DNA of 64,000 nt, taken from assembly GCA_001566295.1 (NCBI GenBank), contig KQ964255.1, positions 372,001 through 436,000 of the forward strand, read 5' to 3'. This document shows, piece after piece, positions 1-11,078 of this stretch (within the stretch, counting starts at the first letter, position 1; every line of letters starts with the position of its first letter). The notes below the pieces were generated by a model. It saw nothing but the letters and a program-made list of their open reading frames with translations, did not search any database and was not told the DNA's origin. This DNA comes from Microdochium bolleyi (Eukaryota > Ascomycota > Sordariomycetes > Xylariales > Microdochiaceae). The translations under genes and the position numbers were made by a program.

Positions 1-230
1 ATCTTGAGACATGGCCTCCGACATCTGAACCGTCCCCCTACACGAACACGAGCAAAGCCTATCCTACCGGGGTTCTTTGCTGCAGCACGCAGTCTTTTCG
101 GCCAGAAAAACTTTTGTGCTTCAAGCCCTATTCAAGCCCTATTATAAAGACTCATCTCGACTGGTCTGGTATACAAGGATAGTGACCGGCGATATTTCGG
201 AGTTTGTACGAAGGCCACAGGAACGGCGCC

Positions 231-3200
231 ATGACCAGAGACACGCTTGTGGAAGTGGCAGTGGAAGAGGAGGGAAGTGAGGAAGAAAAGCTGGTTAGCA
301 ACACTGACAGGCGAGCAATGCTTCTCACGCAACGAGCAGAGAGGAAGGCCCTCTACGACAAAGAGATTCAACAGTTACAAGACGACATCGCCCATCAGAG
401 AGATGTCCTTCTCGCAATACAAGCAGAGAAGAAACAGCAACAGCAACTGCACACCTTGCGCAAAGAACTCGAGTCCCTCCGCACGTCTGCAGAATTGGCC
501 ACCAATGCCGATGCCAGAGCTCAGCGGAACGAAACCGCCGCCAAAACTTGGAAATTGGCTCCGTCGCCAGCCCAAGATGACTGGGACACGTGGGAAAACA
601 AAAAAGTGCATGGCAATGCTCCCATCAACGAACTTATGTCCATGGTCGGCTTGGAGGCAGTGAAAGTCAAGTTTCTCGAGATTCTCCGCATGATCGAAAC
701 TACGAACCGGCAGAAAGACCTGTTACAGAGTGGCGATGGTGGCGAGAACAGCAATGCGAACCCCCTGCCCAAGTCCTTCCACGCCGCTTTCATCGGCAAC
801 CCAGGAACGGGCAAGACTACTGTTGCCAGACTGTACAACAGATTCCTCAAGTCACAAGGAATATTGCTAGACCATGACTTCCACAAGACGAGTGGTGCTT
901 CTCTATTGACAGGGGGGGTCAAGGCCTTCAAAGAGGCAATCAACAAAGTCAACCACCTCCGCCCCCAGGGGGTGCTGCTGATCGATAGACCCCAGTCGCT
1001 TGCAACGGATAAGGGGCGCGAGGTGGTCGAGTACATGCTACACGAGATGACGCGGCTCGAGGGGAAAGTGACTTTCGTCTTTAGCGGCAGCATGAGGGAC
1101 CTGGAAGAATTCCTCCGCTTCGACGCGCGCCTCCGCCGGCTTGTCCATTTTGACTTCAAGTTCGAGGACCTCAAAGACCCAGAGATCCTTCAACTGCTAA
1201 AGAAGAAGATCAAGGACATGTACAACGGCAAGATGAGGCTCGAGATGGGCGACGGCGAGCTGTATCTGCGGATCGCCAGCCGCCGCATTGGCCGGGGTCG
1301 GGGAAAGAGTGAATTCGGCAACGGGCACGACGTCGAGGAAGCCGTGAAACAGATCCAGTTCCGGCAGACGAACAGGCTGGCTGAGAGGCGCAGGAATCAC
1401 CAGGAGGCCGACGACTTCTTCTTGACCAAGACGGATATGATTGGGCTGCCGCCCTCTGAAGCGCTCAGCAAGAGCGAGGCATGGACGCAGCTGAACAAGA
1501 TGATTGGCCTCGACTCGGTCAAGCAGGCGGTACGTGTCTTTGTCGACAGGGCCCAGACAAACTACCAGCGCGACCTCGACGAACAACCACCTGTGCAGAT
1601 CTCACTCAACAAGGTTTTCCTGGGTTCTCCCGGCACCGGCAAGACGACGGTAGCTGGGTACTATGGGCGGATCCTCGCGGACATTGGGCTCCTCAGCCGG
1701 GGCGAGGTTATCGCCAAGAACCCGTCAGACTTCATAGGCCAGGCAATAGGCGAGTCGGAGCAGAAGACCAAAGCCATTCTAGAGGCAGCCAGGGGTAATG
1801 TCCTCATTATAGACGAAGCCTATGGACTGTCTGGTGCGAGTAGCGGCGGCAGCAGCAGCGACGCACACTCCGGCCAGGCTGCCGACTCGTACAAATCAGC
1901 CGTCATAGACACGTTGGTTGCTGAGGTGCAGAGCACCGCTGGCGAAGACCGCTGTGTCTTGTTGTTGGGCTACAAGGAGAGCATGGAGCAGCTGTTCCAG
2001 TCGGTGAATCCCGCCCTGGGCAGGCGTTTCCCCATGAGCTCTGCTTTCGAGTTCCACGACTACACCGATGAAGAGCTCCAGCTCATTTTCAAACTGAAAC
2101 TCAAAGAGGCCGGGTTCCGCGCCACGGAACGTGCCGAGGAGGTCGCCATGCAGATCCTGCACCGGTCGCGGAACCACCGCAATTTCGGAAATGCAGGTGA
2201 AGTCGACATTGTCCTGGACAGGGCGAAGAACAACCAGCAGGCGCGTCTGTCCAAGGCGGCAGCATCTCAGTGTGGCCAGGATCTGTATCTGCTTGTGCCG
2301 CAGGACATTGACCCAGACTTTGACCGCCTCGAGAGAGCCGACGTGAGCATCAGGAAGCTCTTTGAAGATTTCATCGGCATGGAGGAGTTGGTTCAGAAGC
2401 TAGAAGGCTACCAAAGGATCGTGCAGAGCTCAAAGGAGCTGAAGTTCGATGCGGAGAGCCTCATCCCGTTCAACTTCCTCTTCAGGGGCCCGCCAGGTAA
2501 GAAATAGGATTCAATCCACAGCAGAGGGAGAGAGAATCACTCAGCCACTAACAGATCATGTCTAGGCACGGGAAAGACCACTGTGGCCGAACGGATGGGC
2601 CAGGTCTTCTACGAAATGGGCATCCTCGCCACCAAGGACGTAGAGCGCTGCTCGACAACCGACATCATCGGCGAGTACGTCGGCCAGACTGGTCCCAAGG
2701 TGCAGCGAGTCTTTGAAAAAGCGCTGGGCAAGGTCCTCTTCATCGACGAAGCCTATCGACTCGCCGACACTTCGTACGGCAGAGACGCCCTCGCCGAGAT
2801 GACCAACATCCTCACCCTGCCCAAGTACAAGGACAAGATGGTCACCATCCTCGCTGGCTACGACGACGAGATCGACCGCCTGATGATGACGAACCCCGGC
2901 TTGACGAGCAGGTTCCCCGAGAACATCAGCTTCGTGTCCTTGTCGCCGGAGAACTGCTGGGAGCTGCTGTTCAAGCGTGCCAAGGCTGTCCAGGGGAGTC
3001 TGGATGTTTCCCTCGTCAACGACAAGGAGGCGGCCAAGAGGCTTTGCCCCATCTTTGCCAAGCTATCGTCCCTCCCGAGATGGGGCAATGGACGAGACAT
3101 CGAGACGCTCTCTGGGACCATAGTAGGCAACCTGATGCGCTCTCGGCCGCCATCTCTCATTATCACCGAAGAGATCGTCTCGAGCGAGATGAATGCACTC

Positions 3201-3605
3201 CTCCACGACAGACAGCAGCGCGCCACCACCAAAACCACTGCCGCTGGTAGCCACACTCCCTCTTCCTCCATCTCTACCTCCAGTCCCCCCTACCCCCCTG
3301 GAAACGGCGGTCGCGATGATGAAATACCAGAGCGCGTGCAGGGCCTGGATCAGACCGAATCCGTGGGACCGAGCGTCAATGCGTGGTCTCAAGTCCTCAA
3401 CGTCAACGCCGCATCGCGCGTGGACGAGCTCTCAGATAGCGATGACGACGAAAATGAGGAGGACAAGATGAGAGAGTTTCTAGGACACTTGGGTTTGTGT
3501 CCTCAGAACTTTATCTGGATCAGGGAGTCGTCTGGTTGGAGGTGTGAGGGGGGAAGTCACTACTTGTCAGACGATGAGGTCCGGCGACAGATGGCTGACG
3601 CGTGA
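231..3605 (+). CDS. Triple AAA-module ATPase (CbbX/CfxQ-like), 1101 aa
   Basis: Exons 231-2496 and 2566-3605; the 69-nt intron splits the third Walker A motif and restores GPPGTGKTT in frame. An N-terminal coiled coil (about residues 30-90) precedes three AAA modules. Walker A motifs lie at residues 189 (GNPGTGKT), 465 (GSPGTGKT) and 753 (GPPGTGKT). Walker B is IDEAY in modules 2 and 3 but IDRPQ at residue 252 in module 1, so module 1 may bind ATP without hydrolysing it. The tail is Ser/Pro-rich, then acidic, ending in a conserved-looking Cys/Trp/Gly segment. In related ascomycete proteins, as I recall them, these modules follow a helicase and NF-X1 zinc fingers. Here an in-frame TAG at 180-182 lies 48 nt before the ATG, whose context gcgccATGa is good. 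Either this is a short form, or upstream exons lie outside the window. Cellular role unknown. Confidence 0.8.
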
Positions 3606-3884
3606 AGTACTGGCTTCGGCAGGTTGAAATGTGTCTGTTCAGACTTGTGGTCCATGTTGTCCTACGGTGTAGCTCGGTCAAGGCTGAGAAGCCCTTGGCT
3701 CGGCGGATGTACTCCTTATAACAGTGTAGAGTCTAGAATTCTTTGAGATTGAAGACAGAATCAACAACCAATGGATCCATAACCGAAATGGATGGCGGAA
3801 GCCAAGAACGAGCTTCACACAGCCCGCGTAGCCCTCCGCATCTCGATGTGCGCCAGCCGGAAAATCCCAGTCCACATCATAGAC

Positions 3885-4935
3885 CTACACCATGATCTCT
3901 TGTGATGTATCCTTGCCGCTGACGAACTCGGACACCGGTGGCATGCTAAAGGTGTCAAGAATAGCAAGGTATTGTTCATCAAGTAACTGTGCTCCCCATT
4001 TCTTGTTCTCAAGTCTTTCGAATGTCCGGTATATCGCCATATCCCATGGATGAATCAGGCCGGTCGCCGTCAGCCTTTAGAAGTGACATGGGCGAGATCG
4101 TCGAATCCATGACGATGGGATCAAGATTGAAGTCAGGGCGGCAGAGAAGCTGGGGTCGCAGCTGCGCATTCCGGTATGCCCGGCACTCGTCTGGTAAGGC
4201 AAACTGGTTGTCCGCGCGGTTGAGGTTAAAATGGACTTCTCGATACCATACATGACGCTGGCCTGGCTGTAGTAGATTAAAACGCTGATCGACGAGGTCT
4301 GTCTGGTTCAACGTCATACCGTTCGCCCCCGCGACGACGCTGCTTGGGAACTCAGCCGGTGGGAAGCCAGGGGCGACCTGGGAAAGATCCGCAGCTATAA
4401 CATCTTTCAAGGGCCGGCCTTAAGCGACATGGCACTGTGCGGGTGTAAGCGAGTCCGTGTGTTCGAGTGCGCGATGAGTCGCTCCCAGTCAGCATTGGTA
4501 AGTCGGTCTGCAGTGGCATCACTGTCATTGGCTTCTTCGACGGGCGCCCAGTCGGCTACTGAGTGTTTCGTTTCAGTCATCTGGGTCGAGCCATAGATTC
4601 GAATCGAGGTGGAGCGTCGCTGTGTCCTCAGTGGAGGATCCGAATATTGTCGACATGTTGAGATGAACGAAGAGAATAGATTGATTCGACATGGGTGCGA
4701 GCGCAGAGGAGGATCTATAACCACGGCTGGAGTGGGGCATATGTGAAGAGGAGAAAGGCGAGTTGAATGTCGGAGCCTCGGACAACGCGAGGTACCAACG
4801 ATGTTCGACGACCACGATCGCATCTTCCAGTCTTGTCAGTGTGGCTGCCGGCGTCTGGTCCTCGTGGAACAGATGTAAGTCTAGACGCATTCTACACAGA
4901 TCTAGGATGTAATGAGAAAGAAGAGAGCTCAATGC
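3885..4935 (-). pseudogene. Frame-disrupted coding remnant, unknown family
   Basis: Protein-like sequence runs on the minus strand but changes frame three times: about 4932-4575, 4575-4407 (contains DWERLIAHSN), 4407-4020 (contains QRHVWYREVHFNLNR) and 4020-3885, where it ends at TAG 3885-3887. Segments 1 and 3 share one frame, 2 and 4 another, so alternating single-base insertions and deletions would explain it. I found no intron with good splice sites at the junctions. Composition and codon use resemble genes rather than intergenic DNA. An additional upstream part may reach about 5240. I do not recognise the family. Alternatives are a real multi-exon gene with introns I misread, or assembly errors. 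Confidence 0.4.
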
Positions 4936-5931
4936 TATGAAGCTGGGTCACGCTGACGAAGCGGTTTCCGCATGGGCGGAAACTATGTACGAAGCTGACA
5001 ACCTCATGAACAGTAATGGACCGGCTTCCGTCTGAGCACAGATGAGGGAGAAGGAAGGGAAGGTGCCTGACCGAGGCGGAGTGCTGCAAGGGCCAAGGAC
5101 AACGAACAACGGTCGGCAAGCAGATGCTTACCATCTCGAGCGAATATTAAATCGCACCAGACTTTGTGAGGAGAATAGTGGACAATACAGAAGGTTGAGA
5201 AATCACAGCCGGATACTCTCACCCCACGGGTCACATGAGTCAAAAGTCCCTATAAGACACATATTCAGTGAGGCACAGCTTGCCGCTGGGACCCAGATTG
5301 GTGCCATCCTCGTGATATCCAGCCAGGCGATACTTCAATCATCCCCTCCATGGCATCTGTCCTTTTTCTGAAGAGGCCACGAAAGCGATTGCTATACTCA
5401 AGCTGATGACCATGATGTGTGCCTCTGTCTCATGAATGAGCCCGTCTCCGTCGTTGATAGCGCTCTGACGAAGGGAATGTATCCAGAGTCTCTCCGACAC
5501 TGCCTATGTGTTACAAATCCCCATGGACACCCCGTCTCTACACTTGCCCATCTCTACCCAGTCCCGCGTTCTCAACCACGCTCAGGGGGGTGAAGACAAA
5601 AATTTCTACACCGGTCCTAGCCCACCCTCCTGCCACTACCACGGGCCTCGAGCTTGTTGACGTCGTCGCCGTTGCCTAGGTATCATTGTTTTGCCGCAAA
5701 CCCTAGATAAGCGAGGTCAGCTTGCCTTTCACTTCGACAACAAATAGGGCGCCTCGCCATTGCCAAAATCCCGTTGACCCGCCCAAGCCTGGAGTTTTGA
5801 TCGCGCCACGCACACGCACACAAGCATACTCAAGCACCCATTGCCCTGTTTGCTGCAGCTGCCTCACCCCATCATCACCGCTTCATCGATCTTTCTCCCC
5901 AACATTACATTGTCGCACATCACCGACAAAG
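4936..5931. other. Intergenic, leader of the 5932 ORF
   Basis: The distal part may hold more of the minus-strand remnant, including a possible GTAAG donor near 5131 on the minus strand. From about 5520 onward the plus strand is rich in C and T, as expected for a promoter and 5' leader. No complete gene seen. Confidence 0.4.
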
Positions 5932-6873
5932 ATGTCTCACACTCCTGGCATTCTTGGCCTTCCTCGAGGCTTCTTGACCGACTACCCGTCAAACTTCGTC
6001 GTCGCGCTCTGTGAGACGTCGATCAAGAAGCTCGAGTCTGAAGATCCTCTAGGTAATCCCAACCGCGATGAAGAGCTCACTCGGCTCAGAAACATGCTCG
6101 ACGCTGCGTACAAGAAATGTGACGACGTCGACTCGGCTGTCGGCCGCAGTGCCACCTCTGACTCAGATTGGGAGTTCGTCTCTCGCGGCTCAAGCTCGGT
6201 CGCTGCTGCGACCAACATCGCCGAGCCTGTGAGAGTCTCGTCGAGGGACAACCTCAAGGACCACCACGACGAGGATCATGCCGCCATCTACGCCCACAAG
6301 CTCCAGCACCCGAGCTTCACCAAGCTTGAGCAACTGATGCACATCGAAAACAAGACGGCCCGCGTCTTCGTCAACAACCCCGTGGTCACCCTAGCATTCA
6401 CCCAGTACCGCACGCACTTCCTCGCGTGCAACCCAAAATCGAAGCCGCCACCTACTAAGGCTGTGGTCGACGCATGGGGCCGCGTCAACGTCTGCTAGTT
6501 TCGGACGGAGCGAGACCTTACCGAGATCACTACCGACCCAGCCTCGAGTGTCACCAGATCCGAGCATGCCCTCGCCCGCTGGTGTGTCCTCCACGCCCGC
6601 AAGGGAGCCATGTCGCGCCAGGTCGCCCTCGCGTGCTTCTTCGTTACCACGGTTAAGGAGTACCTCTACACTCCGCAGGGCCAGGCTTACTACCCTCGCA
6701 CGGCTGGCATGTCCGAGGTTGACATGGTGGTTGGCCTGGTCGACGGTCTCCTCGCGTGGCTCCACAAGAGTGCCCAGCTCGGTGGCTTGAACCCGGCTGA
6801 GCTTGAGAACTTTCTGGCCAGAACTCACCGCGATGACAGCGTTGAGGCTGTCTGGCGCGAGTTGCACCAGTAG
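5932..6873 (+). CDS. Unknown protein split by one in-frame TAG
   Basis: ATG at 5932 (caaagATGtc) follows a pyrimidine-rich leader and opens 188 codons with gene-like codon use, ending at TAG 6496-6498. The same frame then stays open for another 124 codons to TAG 6871-6873, and the second part also looks coding (for example VTTVKEYLYTPQGQAYYPR). A CAG-to-TAG transition would give this arrangement. The stop could serve as a splice acceptor (ctgctag), but I find no donor in the right phase that does not delete convincing coding sequence. I do not recognise the family. It could be a nonsense allele, a readthrough gene, a sequencing error, or a shorter 188-aa protein. Confidence 0.55.
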
Positions 6874-8032
6874 GCTGCCTGGGTCATATGTAAGTGAGTC
6901 CTGCAACTCAAATGCATGATTCAACCAGGCCGCTGACCAGTTTGTTTCACGAATCCTTTATTCAGATCAGGCTGTATCTCTCAGGTCAGGTAGCGAACCT
7001 AACAGCACATGAAGGGAGTGAGAGGAACTGATGCGATAGGCTCACAACAAGAGATGTAAGTTGGCGCCATGGGATTCCAGCATTGGTGCGATCAAGTGCT
7101 TACAGACTGACCCTTTCAGGTGGCGTAACCTCACGTGAGAATACCGTACCATACGACTGCAACTTACGCATCGACTGCCGTATGAGCACCTTGATCATCA
7201 CTCTGTGCACAATCTTTGAGGACCCTTGTCCATTTGACGGCCAGCAGACTTTGCACATTATGCAATACCCTACACAACATCTTGAGTCGGATCTGGTTGG
7301 AAACGATGCATAAAACACCCTTGGTCTGACTGCTGCGCCTGAGACGGATATGAAAGCATCCTGTGATTTGCAGACGAGTAAATAGGCAGTTGGACCCATA
7401 GACGTTGCAGCATCTGCCGGCCACAAATAAGCACTGTGTCACAATTATCTCCAGAAGTGCTTACCTATTCCTCATCTCGTTGTCCATGATCACGAAGCTT
7501 TGTCGTCTACGACATGCGATGTCGTCGGCTGTTCTCCACAAACCCCAATGGCCCCAACGACTTGCATTAGTCCCGTCGAGCGGGATCCTTCGCCGAAAAT
7601 GACCTTAGAATAAGCCCCCTCCAGACTGCAGCCAGCAGTGTGGGTCACTCGGGGGGAAACAACCCGCCCGCCTCCACTTGCCTCCCTCCCCCATTCAATA
7701 GCCGATAATCATCACCTGCGGGGATGTGGCCGGCGGGCACCAGACGCCGACGCGGAGAACTGACGTCGCGGGGCTTGCAGGGTCCGATGGCGGAGAGAGG
7801 GGCGGCTATTGCCGTTTCTTTCTCGAATAAACTTACTTGGGGCAGTAGTTGAGACAAGGGTATTGGCAGATTGACTTGTTTCTCTTGCTTCTGGAATCTA
7901 GCTCTTCTTCACTTTCGACGTGCTTGCAACTGTCGCGATAGCTTCACTTGAGACCGGCCGCTTCGCTCTAGCCAGCCTGCAAATTCAATAATCCTTGGTT
8001 CAGAAACACAGGGCAGCACCGCTCTTGACAAC
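6874..8032. other. Intergenic, promoter side of the SDR gene
   Basis: Short unsupported ORFs only. The 3' half is C-rich and carries a GCGGGG hexamer at 7718-7723 that fits the degenerate CreA site SYGGRG. Such sites are common by chance, so regulation by carbon source is only a possibility. Confidence 0.4.
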
Positions 8033-8928
8033 ATGGCCACCGAAGCTCTCTTCTCGCTCAAGGGTGAGACGGCCCTCGTCACCGGCGGCACGCGGGGCAT
8101 TGGCCAGGCGGTTGCAGTCGCCCTCGCCGAGGCTGGCGCCGACATCATTCTCATCCAGGTTCGTCAAACCTACTTACTCTGACCAGAACCCGAAGCTCTT
8201 TCCCTTCGTGGGACAGCCTCCCTCGTCCGCAAAGTGAAGCCAGACTGACACGTCTCCTGCTTTCCCAGCGCAACACCTCGGCCACCGAGACCGCCGCCCT
8301 CATCACCGCCCTCGGCCGCAAAGTCAGCACCTACACGGCGGACCTCTCCTCGGCGTCCGACGTCGCGGCCCTGACCCCCAAGATCCTCGCCGACAACCAC
8401 ACGATCCGGATCCTCATCAACTGCGCGGGCATCCAGATCCGGCACCCCTGCGAGGTCTTCCCCGACGCCGACTTCGCCGCCGTCATGCAGGTCAACCTGA
8501 ACACCGTCTTCACGCTGTGCCGCGACGTCGGGGCGCACATGCTGTCCCTGGAAGCCAGCGGCGTGACGGGCCGCAAGGGCAGCATCATCAACTTCGCCAG
8601 CCTGCTCACGTTCCAGGGCGGGCTCAACGTCCCCGCGTACGCCGCGAGCAAAGGCGCCGTGGGCCAGCTGACAAAGTCCCTGGCTAACGGGTGGAGCAGC
8701 AAGGGGATCACGGTCAACGCCATCGCGCCGGGCTACATCGCGACCGAGATGAACACGGCGCTGCTGAACGACCCGGAGCGGCTGAAGAGCATCAGCGACC
8801 GGATCCCCGCGGGCCGGTGGGGCCTGCCGGAGGACTTCAAGGGAAGCGTGGTGTTCCTCGCGAGTAAGAGCTCGGCGTATGTCAGTGGGCACACGCTGGT
8901 TGTCGATGGTGGCTGGATGGGGAGGTAG
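8033..8928 (+). CDS. Short-chain dehydrogenase, 2-deoxy-D-gluconate 3-dehydrogenase (KduD) type
   Basis: Exons 8033-8158 and 8269-8928 with a 110-nt intron (gttcgt..cccag) give 261 aa, the usual size for a classical SDR. The glycine-rich nucleotide motif TGGTRGIG starts at residue 17, NCAG follows the third strand, and the catalytic set is Ser153, Tyr166 and Lys170 in YAASK. The C-terminus VDGGWMGR is typical of KduD-like enzymes, which oxidise or reduce keto-deoxy sugar acids with NAD(P). No targeting signal, so probably cytosolic. The gene converges with the Ayg1-like gene on the other strand. The SDR assignment is firm; the substrate is inferred from overall similarity. Confidence 0.88.
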
Positions 8929-9365
8929 TAGAGAGGAAGCTCCGTGGGGGTGGTCTGTTGCCGGGACTTGCATCATAGGGTACAAATGCAAAAACAACGT
9001 CTAATCATCATATTGTCCTCAGGGGCGTAACAAGTACAGCGCACGAATCGTGAGGCAGTTCTGTGTGGGCTCTCTCCTTGGTCCGGCAGGCCTTGCTACT
9101 GCATTGATAGGGCCATCGCAGAATTCTTTGCTCTCTCACGAGACCAGGCCTGGCTCTGTCGAGAATACCGCAAGAAGAATATGGCAGCTGGAAACAAACT
9201 TTTTTGAAGCAGACTAATCCAAATAGATCTGACCAAAATGTCATCATAGCACCATATTGCCTACTTCGTTCATATCGAACGAAAACCTCAGCCCCGCGTC
9301 TCATCAATAAGTCGCTCCCACATACCAATACGAGCAGAACTCCATCCCAGGAAAATGTAGACAGT
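8929..9365. other. Convergent 3' region
   Basis: Holds the two facing 3' ends of the SDR and Ayg1-like genes. AT content is higher than in the flanking coding DNA. Nothing else seen. Confidence 0.5.
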
Positions 9366-11078
9366 CTAGTCCCGCACCGACGCAATGACCTGCTCCATCC
9401 ACGGATACACAGCCGAGTTGGCGAGCGGGTAGCCCATGTGCAGCGCGCCCGTGAAGAAGCGGGCCTCCTTCGGCGCGCCGTGCTCGAAGAGCAGCATCGA
9501 GTCCTCGATGGGCATGAGGCCGTCTTGTGTGCCCTAGACAAAGCCACGTCATCAGCTATATATAGCAAGATAGGGCGTTGATGAGCCGTGGCGCAGGTGT
9601 GTGACATGTAATTCTGAGCCATGGTGCTTGTACGAAGGCGACCATGACGACCGAGCACGAGTACGACGCATATCTCAAGCACGACGCTAAACGAGACATT
9701 GTCCCCCGGAAAGCTCGAAGAAGGGAGGGAGTACACTCACGTTGACCAACAACAGCCTCGCCGCTCCCTCGCGATCCAGCACCCCGCTCTCCAACAGCGA
9801 GAACTTGCCCTGCGCCTTTTCCCTGTACTCCTCCACGCTCTCGAAACCATGTTTCCTCCCCATGGCGGACGCGAGCTTGAACGGGTACTCGTGGCCCTCT
9901 GCCTTGTCGACCCACTCCCGGTCGAAGAAGTAATGACACCCGGCCCCCTGGGCCACGACACCCGCGAGGTGCTTCGCGCCGTGCGTGTGCGCGATGCGGA
10001 CCGCGTAGTAGCCGCCCGCGGACAGGCCCCAGCACAGGACGCGGGTCATGTCGAAGCGCTGCTCCTCGGTGTGCCTGTAGCCCGCCATCCACCGGAGCAC
10101 CGAGTCCCACAGCCTCTCCGGCGCGGTCGGGTCCGCCGGGTCGGCGGGACAGTCGGCGGTCCCCGGGATCTCGAGAACGACACACGCCCAGCCCCGCGCG
10201 AGGAACTCGTTGCAGCGCGCCGTGTTGTCCGGGCGGTACCCATCAAGGCCCGTGAGGAGGATGACCACGGGGCAGCAAAGGCTGCCCCGTAGCTTCTCCT
10301 GCTGCTGCTCCACCCTTTCGTCCTTGGCCTCGAGCACCGACGGCAGCAAGGGCGAGGTAGATGGCGGTGCTGACAGCGCTGGCGGCATGCGGACGTAAGC
10401 CGGGATCGAGAGGCCGAGGTCGTTCTCCGCCGCGCAGACGTGCGGCATGTTCACTTCAATCACGGGCGAGGGCTTCCAGAGCTTTCCTGCGGCCTTCATG
10501 TACACTGCCTTCTGCCACTCCCAGGCGCGCCACTTCGTGGGATCTTCTTGTGGGGAGACGTGGGACGAGATGTAAGGGAACCGTGCGATCCGCAGCACGC
10601 ACGCCGCGCGGAGATACAGCTCGCTCGCGTCAAGTAGAAGCTGCTGCTGCTGCTGCTGCCGCGCCTCTCCGGCAGCTGACACAGCAGCGTCGCCAGCTTT
10701 CTCGAGTCTCTCTGCCGTGGGGAAGAACGCGGCTGTATACTCTGGAGTAGTGCCGTCGTTGATGTCATGTGCGATGAGGTGCTCGAAGATCGGAGCAAAG
10801 TCCTCGTACGCGCCGTCGTGGAAGGGGTACACAGACTTAGTGCAGGGGAACTTCCACTTCGTCTCCCAGAGGGCTTTGATGCCATCGTGATGGGGCATGC
10901 GGGTATTGAATGCTTTTTCACCCATCAGCCAGGTGCGTTTCGTTGGTGACTGTTGGCGGTCGTCATCAGATTCGACGACGAACTGCGGTTTGATGGCGGT
11001 GTTGCTTGCTGCTAAGGCCGAAGTCGGGGCTTTGAACAATGAGCCGCCATCAACATCGGATGTCCAGTGCGGCGCCAT
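9366..11078 (-). CDS. Ayg1-like (FrsA-type) alpha/beta hydrolase, 501 aa
   Basis: Exon 1 is 11078-9741 and exon 2 is 9533-9366, with a 207-nt phase-0 intron (GTGAGT..CTAG on the minus strand). Joining rebuilds LLLVNGTQDGLMP. The nucleophile Ser353 sits in GLSAGG, the likely acid is the Asp of GTQDGLMP, and the likely His is in LHMGYP. A six-Gln run lies near residue 142. Aspergillus Ayg1 shortens a heptaketide on the way to DHN-melanin, and related ascomycete proteins act on other polyketides. No polyketide synthase or melanin gene lies in this window, so the substrate is unknown. The start ATG at 11078 is followed by MAPHWTSD. No signal peptide or membrane span seen. Confidence 0.82.

Noticed and set aside
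8170..8997. 275-codon minus-strand ORF
   Set aside because: Antisense of the SDR gene and its intron.
8033..11078. SDR plus Ayg1-like hydrolase as a polyketide or pigment cluster
   Set aside because: The SDR is of sugar-acid type, the genes converge, and no polyketide synthase, regulator or transporter of that kind is nearby.
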